A DNA stretch of 35,828 nucleotides from positions 1 to 35,828 of the forward strand of contig UQSR01000012.1 of the NCBI GenBank assembly GCA_900543825.1. The letters are read 5' to 3'. This document shows positions 1 to 7,693 of the stretch, one piece after another. Below the pieces are notes generated by a model. It saw only the letters and a list, made by a program, of their open reading frames with translations, made no database searches and had not been told where the DNA came from. The position numbers and the translations under genes were made by a program. Within the stretch, counting starts at the first letter, position 1. The number at the start of each line of letters is the position of its first letter. The stretch comes from an uncultured Mycoplasmatota bacterium. Its GTDB lineage: Bacteria > Bacillota_I > Bacilli_A > RF39 > UBA660.

Positions 1-338
1 TCATCTTTTAATTCATTAGCAATACTAGTTATTTCTAATTTTACTTTATATAATAGTGTATCAGTACTATTAACATTTCTTACAGTAAAAGTAGTACTTA
101 CTCCATCAGTATAATTATATACAGGAGCTAAATTAGATATATTAATATCTGGACCACTAGTAAAAGTTACATCAGCTAAATTACCTATCGATAAAGTAAC
201 ATTAGTATTACTAGAACTTTTCCAAGTAAACCAAGCATAAGTACCCATTAAACCTACTAAAGATATTAATACAATCAATATACCTATTTGAATATATCTT
301 TTACTCATTATTTCCTTAATATTTTTCTTAGTACTCAT
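1..338 (-). CDS. Membrane-anchored surface/secreted protein, N-terminal part (C-terminus beyond window)
   Basis: Open frame read leftward from an ATG at 338 with an AGGTGA ribosome site 4 bases upstream; it leaves the window after 112 codons. The first ~18 residues are basic (MSTKKNIKEIMSKRYIQ). One hydrophobic segment follows at about residues 17-36, ending in GTYAWFTW, and then a Ser/Thr/Asn-rich, beta-prone extracellular region. A basic head, a hydrophobic core and an aromatic exit motif resemble SipW-type or other cleavable exported proteins of Gram-positives, but no family can be named from this fragment. It has its own promoter (367-395) directly after the pheT terminator, so it is a separate transcription unit. 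Confidence 0.7.
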   Translation of the reverse strand, partial: MSTKKNIKEIMSKRYIQIGILIVLISLVGLMGTYAWFTWKSSSNTNVTLSIGNLADVTFTSGPDINISNLAPVYNYTDGVSTTFTVRNVNSTDTLLYKVKLEITSIANELKD

Positions 339-366
339 AATGTCACCTACTTTATATTACATTATA

Positions 367-395
367 ATTTTATCATTAATAACTATCTGTGTCAA
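367..395 (-). promoter_or_regulatory. Promoter of the membrane-anchored protein gene
   Basis: Reading the minus strand, TTGACA (395-390), a 17-base spacer and TAAAAT (372-367), about 29 bases before the ATG at 338. The -35 box abuts the U-tract of the pheT terminator. Confidence 0.7.
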
Positions 396-422
396 TAAAA
401 AGAAGCAGACTTAACTACTTCT
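396..422 (-). terminator. Intrinsic terminator of the pheST operon, overlapping the pheT stop
   Basis: Arms AGAAGTAG (422-415) and CTGCTTCT (408-401) pair over 8 bp including one G-U. The 6-base loop contains part of the pheT stop codon (413-411), and a U-rich tract follows. The last sense codons of pheT form the 5' arm. Confidence 0.75.
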
Positions 423-2786
423 TACACTAGCATTATATTTCTTTTCAATCTCAGTAATAATCTTTTCAAATATAGGCATAACCTCATCTAAAGTCAAAGT
501 CTTATTAGGATCTTCAAAATATAACTTAAATGCTAAAGATTTCATATTTTCAGGAGTACCTATACCTTTGTATAAATCAAATACCTCTATCTTAGTAAGT
601 AATCTACCTCCAGCTTTCTTAATAGCTTTAATTACTTCTTCTGAAGTAATATCATCTCTAAGTAAGAAAGCAACATCTTTAGATATAGAAGGATATTTAC
701 TAATCTCTTTATATTTCATTTTAGAAGTTCTAATACTCTTAAGTAATGATAAATTAATCTCACTAACAAAAATATTATCTTTTGTCACATTAGGATGTAT
801 CTTACCAATAATTCCTATTTTTTTATTATCAATATATATAGAAGCACTAACACCAGGATGTAATTCACTAGGAAGATCCATTACTTTAAAATAATATCTA
901 CCATTATAGCCTAAATAATTAAGTAATCTTTCTACTATTCCCTTAATAACATAAAAATCTACTTTCCTAATATTACCCAAAGTATGATAATAATTACCAC
1001 TCATAAGAATAGATAATCTCTCTTCTTCCCCATATATATTATTCTTATTATAAAAGCCCTTACCTATTTCAAATAAATTAATATCAGTAATACCCCTTTT
1101 AATATTATAATCATATACAGATAAAAGTGAAGGAATAAGACTATATCTTAAAGTACATCTATCTAAAGTCATAGGATCCAATATCTTAACCATATCAAAA
1201 CTATCAGTAGTATATTTATATACATCATCTTCTTTAATAAGAGTATAAGTAAGAGTCTCATTAAGTCCTAAATCACAAAGCAAATGTCTAATACTTCTAT
1301 TAGTTTTATCTACATGACCACTTCTTACCGAAAGATTCATGTTTCTACCTTGAATATTATCAATACCATATATCCTTCCAACTTCTTCAATAATATCCTC
1401 TTCGATATTAACGTCAATTCTTCTAGAAGGAACTCTAATAGTTACTTCTTCTTTATTAGTTATATAAGTAAATTCTAATCTATCTAAAGTATCAAGTATT
1501 GTATCTTTATCCAAATCAGTACCAAGTACTTTATTAATCTTATCATAAGTAATAGTTATTTCCTTATCATTAATATCTATATCCTTATATTCTAATAATC
1601 CCCCAATAATAGTAGCACCAGCATATTTCTCAAGTAAATGCATACTTCTTTCAATAGCCATATAAGTTCTATTAGGATCAAGACCCTTTTCAAATCTATT
1701 AGAAGCTTCACTTCTAAGTATCTTCTTTGAAGTCTTTCTAATTAATGTCGGATTAAATATAGCACTCTCTATTACTATATTCTTAGTATCACTCTCTACT
1801 TCAGTAGATAAACCACCCATAACTCCCGCTAATCCAATAGGAGTATTCATATCATTAATAATAACCAAATCATTATCATTAAGAATTCTCTTTTCACCAT
1901 CTAAAGTAGTTATTTCCTCATCATTATTTGCCATTCTTACCCCAATAGAACTACCAAGCTTATCAGCATCATAAAAATGAAGCGGTTGTCCAGTTTCAAG
2001 CATTACATAATTAGAAATATCTACAACATTATTAATAGGTCTAATACCAGAAGCAATAAGCCTATTCTTAATAAAATCAGGACTCTCACCAATAGTAACA
2101 TTAATAGCCTTTTTAACTAAGAATAAAGAGCATTCATTAGTTTTAACATTCAAAGATAATAAATCTTTAATATTATTATTATTCTCTTTATAAGATAAAT
2201 CAATATCTTTAACCTTAGTATTATATATAGCACCAAGTTCATATGCCATACCTAATATACTAAGTAAATCACCCCTATTAGACGTAAGTTCAAAATCAAT
2301 AACTTCATCATCAAGTTTCAAATACTTAATAGGATCATCCCCAATAGGAGCATCATTATCAAGTTCACAAATACCATCCAAATCACTTTGTTTTAAATAC
2401 TTATGATCAAGTCCAAGTTCTCCTAAAGAACATAACATACCATTACTCTCATATCCAGCTAAAAGAGATTTCCTAATAGTTTTACCAGGAAGAGTTGCCC
2501 CATCCATTGCTACTATTACCTTAATACCACATCTAGCGTTAGGGGCTCCACATACAATCTGAAGTAACTTATCACCAACATCAACCTTACATATATGTAA
2601 TTTAGTAGAATCAGGATGCATCTCACACTCAATAATCTTACCAATAACCAAACCACTACAAGGTATTAACTTACCTTCATAATCATATTCATTACCTATA
2701 CTAGTCATCTTTTCAGCAATATCATGAATATTCTCATCTTTAGGCAAATCAATATAATCACTTACAAACTTTCTACTTAATAACAT
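411..2786 (-). CDS. pheT: Phenylalanine--tRNA ligase beta subunit
   Basis: 791 residues, normal for bacterial PheT. It forms the alpha2-beta2 synthetase with PheS, which charges tRNA-Phe in the cytoplasm. Visible regions in order: an N-terminal EMAP/OB-type tRNA-binding domain (about 40-150, with CGAPNARCG), a B3/B4 region with the GIRPINNVVDISNYVM segment (B3/4 houses editing in the family), a B5 domain (about 400-470), a catalytic-like core with SLIPSLLSVYDYN, and a C-terminal ferredoxin-fold anticodon-binding domain (about 700-791, with KYPSISKDVAFLL). Its ATG at 2786 overlaps the pheS TAA by one base (TAATG), indicating translational coupling. Expression follows the Phe T-box at 4131-4330. 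No oddity seen. Confidence 0.97.
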   Translation of the reverse strand: MLLSRKFVSDYIDLPKDENIHDIAEKMTSIGNEYDYEGKLIPCSGLVIGKIIECEMHPDSTKLHICKVDVGDKLLQIVCGAPNARCGIKVIVAMDGATLPGKTIRKSLLAGYESNGMLCSLGELGLDHKYLKQSDLDGICELDNDAPIGDDPIKYLKLDDEVIDFELTSNRGDLLSILGMAYELGAIYNTKVKDIDLSYKENNNNIKDLLSLNVKTNECSLFLVKKAINVTIGESPDFIKNRLIASGIRPINNVVDISNYVMLETGQPLHFYDADKLGSSIGVRMANNDEEITTLDGEKRILNDNDLVIINDMNTPIGLAGVMGGLSTEVESDTKNIVIESAIFNPTLIRKTSKKILRSEASNRFEKGLDPNRTYMAIERSMHLLEKYAGATIIGGLLEYKDIDINDKEITITYDKINKVLGTDLDKDTILDTLDRLEFTYITNKEEVTIRVPSRRIDVNIEEDIIEEVGRIYGIDNIQGRNMNLSVRSGHVDKTNRSIRHLLCDLGLNETLTYTLIKEDDVYKYTTDSFDMVKILDPMTLDRCTLRYSLIPSLLSVYDYNIKRGITDINLFEIGKGFYNKNNIYGEEERLSILMSGNYYHTLGNIRKVDFYVIKGIVERLLNYLGYNGRYYFKVMDLPSELHPGVSASIYIDNKKIGIIGKIHPNVTKDNIFVSEINLSLLKSIRTSKMKYKEISKYPSISKDVAFLLRDDITSEEVIKAIKKAGGRLLTKIEVFDLYKGIGTPENMKSLAFKLYFEDPNKTLTLDEVMPIFEKIITEIEKKYNASVRSS

Positions 2787-3823
2787 TATTCCTCATCCTT
2801 TCTATCAAATTGTTTAAGCATTCTAATATCATTAGTATATAAATACCTAATATCAGGAATATTATATTTAAACATAGCAAGCCTATCAAGACCAGTACCA
2901 AAAGCAAACCCAGTATATACCTTAGGATCATAACCACCCATTCTAAGTACATCAGGATGAACCATACCAGCCCCTAATACCTCAATAAAGCCAGTACCCT
3001 TACATAAATTACATCCCTTACCACCACATTTAAAGCATGATAAATCAACCTCAACACTAGGCTCAGTAAAGGGAAAGTAACTAGGTCTAAATCTTACTTT
3101 AGTATTCTCTCCTATTAATTTCTTAGCAAATATTTCAAGTGTTCCCTTAAGATCAGCAAGAGAAATATCCTTATCAACTACAAGTCCTTCAACCTGTCCA
3201 AATTGATGAGAATGCGTAGCATCATCATCTCTTCTATATACCTTACCAGGACATATCATTCTAATAGGTTCTTTAGAAATACTATCTTCCATAGTATGAG
3301 CCTGACTAGAACTAGTCTGTGTTCTAAGTAAATACTCATTAGTAATATAAAAAGTATCTTGCATATCCCTAGCGGGATGTCCCTCCGGAACATTAAGCCT
3401 CTTAAAACAATACTCATCAGTCTCAAGTTCAGGACCATCAACCACATCATATCCCATAGAAACAAACAAATCCTCTACTTCTTCAATAATTCTATTAAAA
3501 GGATGTAAAGAACCAGTACAAATACCATCACTAGGAAGAGTAACATCAATAGCCTCTTCTTCCAATCTCTTATTAATAATATCCTCTTCTATTTTACTTT
3601 TAATTTCTTCATACTTAGAATTAAATAAAGATTTAACCTCATTTAATTTCATACCAAATTCCTTTTTCTTATCATTTTCTACTTCTTTAATCAAACCCTG
3701 AAGTTCAGTAATAAATCCCTTCTTACCCAAAAACTCACTCTTAATAGCATTTAATTCTTCCATACTATTAATACCAATTAACTTCTCTTCAATTAATTTT
3801 TTAACATCATCAATCTTATTCAT
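2786..3823 (-). CDS. pheS: Phenylalanine--tRNA ligase alpha subunit
   Basis: 345 residues, the catalytic subunit of PheRS. An N-terminal coiled-coil tRNA-binding arm (about 1-85, many Lys/Glu) precedes a class II synthetase core. Core marks are the HPFNRIIEEVEDLF segment, HPARDMQDTFYI, the motif 2 region CPGKVYRRDDDATHSHQFGQ and motif 3 GTGLDRLAMFKYNIPDIR. FTEPSVEVD and a Cys cluster (CFKCGGKGCNLCKGTG) are typical of this subunit. Two ATGs are adjacent (3826 and 3823); AGGAGG lies 2 bases before the first and 5 before the second, so I chose 3823. It sits 9 bases after an unknown 95-aa gene and before pheT, all under the Phe T-box. Confidence 0.97.
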   Translation of the reverse strand: MNKIDDVKKLIEEKLIGINSMEELNAIKSEFLGKKGFITELQGLIKEVENDKKKEFGMKLNEVKSLFNSKYEEIKSKIEEDIINKRLEEEAIDVTLPSDGICTGSLHPFNRIIEEVEDLFVSMGYDVVDGPELETDEYCFKRLNVPEGHPARDMQDTFYITNEYLLRTQTSSSQAHTMEDSISKEPIRMICPGKVYRRDDDATHSHQFGQVEGLVVDKDISLADLKGTLEIFAKKLIGENTKVRFRPSYFPFTEPSVEVDLSCFKCGGKGCNLCKGTGFIEVLGAGMVHPDVLRMGGYDPKVYTGFAFGTGLDRLAMFKYNIPDIRYLYTNDIRMLKQFDRKDEE

Positions 3824-3832
3824 CATATCCTC

Positions 3833-4120
3833 CTATTTATTTTCATATAACATTATAATTTCATCTTTAGATAAACTCTTCTCATAATTCTTAATAACAT
3901 TAATAAATTCACTATGACTAACAATAAAATCATTAATATTATTATAAACAATCTTATCTATATTAGATACCCCATATTTAATTAAATATTTAATATTAAG
4001 ATTAACATCAATATAATTATCACTAAGTAATCCTAATACATAATCATTATTACTATTTATAATTTTATTATATGTATCCATAGATACATATCTAAGTAAA
4101 TAATCAATATTATATCCCAT
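3833..4120 (-). CDS. Unknown 95-aa protein in the Phe T-box operon
   Basis: Starts at the ATG at 4120, three bases after AGGAGG and directly after the T-box terminator U-tract. An in-frame upstream GTG extension would lie inside the T-box itself and is not credible. The product is hydrophilic, Asn/Tyr/Ile/Asp-rich and probably helical. It contains repeated-looking phrases such as LLRYVSMDTYNKIINSNND and NLNIKYLIKYGVSNIDKIV, faintly like short ankyrin-like helical pairs, but no family is recognised. It is the first gene read after the T-box and ends 9 bases before pheS, so it should be made when charged tRNA-Phe is low. Function unknown. Confidence 0.7.
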   Translation of the reverse strand: MGYNIDYLLRYVSMDTYNKIINSNNDYVLGLLSDNYIDVNLNIKYLIKYGVSNIDKIVYNNINDFIVSHSEFINVIKNYEKSLSKDEIIMLYENK

Positions 4121-4130
4121 ATTCCTCCTA

Positions 4131-4330
4131 AAAATAAAAAGATAGTACCATAAAAGGACGAATAATATCCGTGGTACCACCTTTCTTTATAACAATTGTT
4201 ATACACTCAAATCTATAACCAGATAAACGGTTAAAACTAAAGGGTGAATTCATATTAAATATCATGTCAAGCTTCCACCATTCTTAACTCTCTATAAAGC
4301 ATCTTTAATATTACTATTTCCTTATCATCG
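4131..4330 (-). promoter_or_regulatory. T-box riboswitch leader, phenylalanine-specific (UUC specifier)
   Basis: The minus strand carries the T-box core GGTGGTACCACGG (4181-4169). Upstream lies a leader of ~150 bases with the Stem I-like segment GAGAGTTAAGAATGG. The specifier triplet is TTC at 4248-4246, in the context GAATTCACC as in phenylalanine T-boxes, i.e. a Phe codon followed by A. The terminator arm pairs GGTACCA (4178-4172) with TGGTACT (4150-4144) and is followed by a U-rich run (4140-4131). The same GGUACC core forms the competing antiterminator when uncharged tRNA-Phe binds. Downstream genes are an unknown gene, pheS and pheT, which fits the specifier. Confidence 0.92.
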
Positions 4331-4332
4331 TC

Positions 4333-4998
4333 TTATTTTCTATCAATACATCTAAATAATCTTTTAACCTCTATAGTTTGATTAGTTAATATATCATTAT
4401 TATTAGACGTATAATCAATACCATATCTATTCACATAACGTTCCATCATATTAGATAACATATCACTATCTAAACCATAATATGGTTCAATATAACCAAG
4501 CTGCTTTTTAGTAATATCATCTAAAAATAATGTTGTATTAAATCTTCCCATAAAAATATCATCTAAAATATTACTATTCTTATACTCAAAACGATACTTA
4601 GGATTACTATAAATCTCATTATATAATATTCTTATAACTTCTTTTTGAATTAATAAATTACTATCCAAATTATTACCAAAATAAGAAATATTATCCAATC
4701 TATAAATATCATTATTCTTAGGTTCACTAATTAATTTCATAGCTAAACCAGCATCATATTTAACAATATCAGAATACATAATCTCACTAGGATACATCAT
4801 ACATATAGCCTTAGCAATAACTGGATCTTCACGTAAATATTTATATTCATTTCTTAGTATACTCCCCATCTTAGGATAATTATTATACTCAATACATAAT
4901 CTTTCAATAGCCTTAGCATATAAATATGGTAATATATTTATATGCATATCCTGCATTTTATATAAATCATCCATTGAAGGAATAAAAACCTTCTTCAT
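4333..4998 (-). CDS. Unknown 221-aa protein upstream of the Phe T-box
   Basis: I place the start at the ATG at 4998 (MKKVFIPSMDDLY), with a weak GGGGTG seven bases upstream. A GTG 15 bases earlier is possible but overlaps that site. It begins 20 bases after the frr stop and ends at the first bases of the T-box leader. The protein is soluble, rich in Tyr, Asn, Ile and Asp, with no signal peptide or membrane span. Phrases such as YLREDPVIAKAICMMYPSE suggest an all-helical fold. I recognise no family. It probably shares the frr transcript. Confidence 0.75.
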   Translation of the reverse strand: MKKVFIPSMDDLYKMQDMHINILPYLYAKAIERLCIEYNNYPKMGSILRNEYKYLREDPVIAKAICMMYPSEIMYSDIVKYDAGLAMKLISEPKNNDIYRLDNISYFGNNLDSNLLIQKEVIRILYNEIYSNPKYRFEYKNSNILDDIFMGRFNTTLFLDDITKKQLGYIEPYYGLDSDMLSNMMERYVNRYGIDYTSNNNDILTNQTIEVKRLFRCIDRK

Positions 4999-5017
4999 AA
5001 CCAAACACCCCACATAA

Positions 5018-5560
5018 CTATATAGTCATTAAATCTTTTTCTTTTTCCTTTAATTTCTCATCAATAATTTTATTATATTCATTAATCAACTCTTGTACCT
5101 TTTCATTACCCCTTTTTTCTTCATCTTCAGGTAACTCTAAGTTTTCAAGTGCCTTATTAGCATCCTGCCTAATATTTCTAAGAGCAATCTTACCCTCTTC
5201 AGCAATTTGTTTAACCTGTTTAACAAGTTCACGTCTTCTATCCTCAGTAAGAGGAGGAATAACAATAAATATAACCTCTCCATTATTATTAGGAGTAACG
5301 CCTAAATTAGCCTCAAAAATAGCCTTCTCAATAGCACTCAAACAAGATCTATCAAAAGGTTTAATAGATAATTGCCTAGCCTCCGGTACAGAGATATTTG
5401 CTAAACTCTTAATAGGAGTAGGAGTACCATAATACTCTACCATAACCCCATCAAGCATACTAGGATTAGCTCTACCAGCTCTAACATTTAAAAATCTATT
5501 TTCTAATGCCTCAATCGATAACATCATCTTCTCTTCAGTATTCAAAATAATATCTTCCAT
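5018..5560 (-). CDS. frr: Ribosome recycling factor
   Basis: 180 residues (family ~185). With EF-G it splits post-termination ribosomes in the cytoplasm. Diagnostic segments are LNVRAGRANPSMLDGVMVEYYG near residue 25, IKPFDRSCLSAIEKAI in the middle, PPLTEDRRRELVKQVKQ and the C-terminal helix IRQDANKALENLE. The family has a three-helix bundle with a small beta domain. The ATG at 5560 has AAGGAGA four bases upstream. It has its own promoter (5587-5615) and is followed at 20 bases by an unknown 221-aa gene. The usual partner pyrH is not next to it here. Confidence 0.97.
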   Translation of the reverse strand: MEDIILNTEEKMMLSIEALENRFLNVRAGRANPSMLDGVMVEYYGTPTPIKSLANISVPEARQLSIKPFDRSCLSAIEKAIFEANLGVTPNNNGEVIFIVIPPLTEDRRRELVKQVKQIAEEGKIALRNIRQDANKALENLELPEDEEKRGNEKVQELINEYNKIIDEKLKEKEKDLMTI

Positions 5561-5586
5561 AAAATCTCCTTTTTTTTACAACTAAT

Positions 5587-5615
5587 ATTCTAACATAAAT
5601 TCAATAAAAATACAA
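5587..5615 (-). promoter_or_regulatory. Promoter of frr
   Basis: Minus strand TTGTAT (5615-5610), 17 bases, TAGAAT (5592-5587), 27 bases before the frr ATG. It lies immediately downstream of the zinc-ribbon gene's stop. Confidence 0.6.
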
Positions 5616-5619
5616 TACT

Positions 5620-5904
5620 TCAGCCATTAATAGTAGTTCCAATAAAATTAATTATACCTATAAGAATATTCATAAAAATCCCAAACACTGCATATCTAAG
5701 ACATAAATCAGCCCTATTAGGTTTATTATTATGCAAAGCCCAATATATAATAAACCCAAACAAAGGAAAAAAGAAAGAAAAAAATTCCAATATAAAACTA
5801 GGCTTATCCCTCATACTTTTAATATAATTATCAGTATAAACACCACATTTAGGACAATACATAGCCCACTTATCTAATTTATTACCACAATTAATACAAT
5901 ACAT
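5620..5904 (-). CDS. Zinc-ribbon membrane protein
   Basis: 94 residues. The N-terminus is a zinc-ribbon (MYCINCGNKLDKWAMYCPKC, two CxxC pairs at residues 3-20) like those found in many small membrane proteins of Gram-positives. Two hydrophobic segments follow (about 37-57, FFSFFFPLFGFIIYWAL, and about 71-89, FGIFMNILIGIINFIG), with a short polar linker NNKPNRADLC between them. The ATG at 5904 has AAGGAAAGTGATGGT upstream. It has its own predicted promoter (5929-5957). Function unknown; zinc-ribbon plus two-helix proteins are often annotated only by domain. Confidence 0.85.
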   Translation of the reverse strand: MYCINCGNKLDKWAMYCPKCGVYTDNYIKSMRDKPSFILEFFSFFFPLFGFIIYWALHNNKPNRADLCLRYAVFGIFMNILIGIINFIGTTING

Positions 5905-5918
5905 ACCATCACTTTCCT

Positions 5919-5934
5919 TACAATAATAATTGTA
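5919..5934. promoter_or_regulatory. Inverted repeat over the -10 box of the zinc-ribbon gene (possible operator)
   Basis: TACAAT and ATTGTA arms separated by four bases form a perfect 6-bp dyad that includes the -10 hexamer TACAAT (5934-5929). The position suits a repressor site. The arms are AT-rich, so chance is possible. Confidence 0.3.
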
Positions 5935-5957
5935 TCAAATTTATATAAAAAAGTCTA
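5929..5957 (-). promoter_or_regulatory. Promoter of the zinc-ribbon gene
   Basis: Minus strand TAGACT (5957-5952), 17 bases, TACAAT (5934-5929), 25 bases before the ATG at 5904. Confidence 0.45.
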
Positions 5958-5962
5958 TCATA

Positions 5963-5995
5963 ATAACAAATTAAATAGATTTAATAAGCTTATTA
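5963..5995. repeat. 33-bp direct repeat, left copy
   Basis: Identical over 33 bases to 6819-6851, offset 856. The right copy encodes the last seven residues (NKLIKSI) and the stop of the DUF2238-like gene. This left copy is a non-coding remnant of that gene end. The two copies bracket the GNAT gene. Confidence 0.9.
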
Positions 5996-6028
5996 AAAAT
6001 ATATTACAAAATAAAAAGTATTGAGACA

Positions 6029-6586
6029 TTATAAATTCCAATCATTTTTATTCATAATTAACAAAGTAGTATCAATCATAATACCATTTTTTTCATAAAC
6101 ATTCTTAATAGTTTTATAATAATTAAAACCCAGTTTTTCTATAAATGACTTACTCCTAACATTACCAGTATCATAACCAATAATAATATTATCATAATAA
6201 TTATCTAATAAATAATTAATAATACACTTAACCGCTTCAGTCATATACCCTTTTCTCCAATAGTTAGGATGCATATTAAAAGATAACTCTATTGAATTAA
6301 TACTATTATCTTCTCTGTCCGCTACTACATTTCCAATAGGAGTACCGTCTTTTAAATAAACATACCAATCATACATCCTATTCTTAATACATTCATCATA
6401 ATATTTCTCACTATCACTACCAATAAAATCTATTTTGTTTAAAGACTTTTCTAATACATTAATACCTCCTACTCCCCTACACTTTAACATATCATATTCA
6501 TATACTTTAATGCAATCTTCACTAGTACCTTTTTTTAAAACCAATCTTTCACATTCTAATTCTTTAGTATCGTATTTATTTTTCAT
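6029..6586 (-). CDS. GNAT-family N-acetyltransferase (RimJ/RimL-like)
   Basis: 185 residues from the ATG at 6586 (MKNKYDTKELECERLVLKKG), with AAGGAGA about 11 bases upstream. A TTG 75 bases earlier lacks a ribosome site. The family moves acetyl from acetyl-CoA to an amine. The fold is recognisable by the opening ECERLVLKKGTSEDC, a central GTPIGNVVADRED strand turn, IELSFNMHPNYWRKGYMTEAV as the acetyl-CoA binding region, and NVRSKSFIEKLGFNYYKTI near the C-terminus. The substrate cannot be told. It lies alone between two copies of a 33-bp repeat, with 232 bases of non-coding DNA upstream, suggesting insertion of this segment. Confidence 0.88.
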   Translation of the reverse strand: MKNKYDTKELECERLVLKKGTSEDCIKVYEYDMLKCRGVGGINVLEKSLNKIDFIGSDSEKYYDECIKNRMYDWYVYLKDGTPIGNVVADREDNSINSIELSFNMHPNYWRKGYMTEAVKCIINYLLDNYYDNIIIGYDTGNVRSKSFIEKLGFNYYKTIKNVYEKNGIMIDTTLLIMNKNDWNL

Positions 6587-6818
6587 ATTTAATTTAGTCT
6601 CCTTTTTATAATCTAAAATATTATTTCTCAATTTGGTATATTTATATAGCAAAAAGGACAATTAAAATTACAACAATTAGTTAATTCAAAATAAACAGAC
6701 AATGGAGAATAAGTTTTATTATAAAAAAACTTAATATTTCATCTATATTTCCATATTTAAAATCAACTTTATTTTAAGTATCTATATATAATACAGCATT
6801 ACGCTCATTCACCATAAT
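6587..6818. other. Non-coding stretch upstream of the GNAT gene
   Basis: No gene found. It holds one AT-rich hairpin (AAGTTTT arms at 6711-6717 and 6726-6732, no clear U-tract). A TGCTATATA extended -10 candidate lies just before the GNAT gene. The right end abuts the 33-bp repeat. Confidence 0.5.
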
Positions 6819-6851
6819 ATAACAAATTAAATAGATTTAATAAGCTTATTA
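6819..6851. repeat. 33-bp direct repeat, right copy (3' end of the DUF2238-like gene)
   Basis: Identical to 5963-5995. It contains the stop codon (6827-6829) and last seven codons of the membrane protein gene plus eight downstream bases. Confidence 0.9.
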
Positions 6852-7654
6852 TTACCCTTAGTAGGAACAAATCTATTAATAAAAGAATTATTTTTATTAT
6901 GTTTCAAATCAAAAAAAGCAAAACAACTAAATACAATAGCACCAATAAAATTAACAAATAAATCTTCAATCGTATCATTTAAACCAATATCTAAATAACC
7001 ATTATCAATTACCTGAAGCACATCACCATTAGTATCATAAATAATAGTTTTACCAATATCATCAACCACAACAGCCTTATTCTCACCATCAGGATTCAAA
7101 GCAACCGAAGAAATCTTCTGTATAACCGTATCCTTTTGCATATCAACATTTAAAAACTTATCACAACTATATTCAAAAAATTCCCATAACACACCAATAG
7201 TCATAGAAAAACAAAAAGCAACCAAACACAAATAAAATGGTGACAAATTAATATTCTTACTATTTTTATTTAATAAATCAACTAAAGAAAAACCAACTGC
7301 AGTAGCTAAAAAACCATTAATAGTATGTAATATAATATCCCAATAAGGAATTATACCAAAAAAATTATCAATTTCCCCTAATATTTCAGCAGAAAAAATA
7401 AATAAATAAATAGCAATTTCTAAATCATTAGGCAAAGTAATCTCAAACTTATTTTGAATAAATAAAGGAGCAAATAATAATATAAGAGACAACAAACATA
7501 ATAAAGCATTATTCAAATCCCCTCTTAATATTTGTAATATCATACATATAATAACCAAAAATCTCAAAACCAAATAAATAACCAAAGAACTTCTCTTATT
7601 TTCCTTATAAGTCATTTTAATTGCTTTTTGAACATTAATCTTCTTATTTTTCAC
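6827..7654 (-). CDS. DUF2238/YjdF-like polytopic membrane protein
   Basis: 275 residues if read from the GTG at 7654, which has AGAGGTGG five bases upstream; an ATG seven codons earlier (7675) has no ribosome site. Six hydrophobic segments are visible, e.g. VIYLVLRFLVIICMILQIL, LCLLSLILLFAPLFI, IYLFIFSAEILGEI, HTINGFLATAVGFSLVDLL, FYLCLVAFCFSMTIGVLWEF and NFIGAIVFSCFAFFDL. The conserved layout E-x-x-G, PYWDIILH, WEFFEYSCD and GLNDTIEDLFVNFIGA matches the DUF2238 family of unknown function. A polar loop of ~60 residues lies before the last span. The 3' end is duplicated at 5963-5995. Confidence 0.75.
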   Translation of the reverse strand: MKNKKINVQKAIKMTYKENKRSSLVIYLVLRFLVIICMILQILRGDLNNALLCLLSLILLFAPLFIQNKFEITLPNDLEIAIYLFIFSAEILGEIDNFFGIIPYWDIILHTINGFLATAVGFSLVDLLNKNSKNINLSPFYLCLVAFCFSMTIGVLWEFFEYSCDKFLNVDMQKDTVIQKISSVALNPDGENKAVVVDDIGKTIIYDTNGDVLQVIDNGYLDIGLNDTIEDLFVNFIGAIVFSCFAFFDLKHNKNNSFINRFVPTKGNNKLIKSI

Positions 7655-7693
7655 TATATCCACCTCTAAATCCATCAAAAATAAATATTTATA

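Noticed and set aside
3256..3465. Alternate-frame open stretch inside pheS, and similar ones inside tuf, fusA, PBP, proS and others
   Set aside because: They overlap strongly conserved genes, have low-complexity composition and lack ribosome sites.
4121..4180. In-frame N-terminal extension of the 95-aa gene to a GTG at 4180
   Set aside because: The extension is the T-box core itself (GTG GTA CCA CGG) plus the terminator arm and U-tract; AGGAGG and an ATG follow at 4120.
6711..6732. Hairpin as terminator of the DUF2238-like gene
   Set aside because: No U-tract follows on the minus strand and the loop is AT-only; it lies ~95 bases past the stop.
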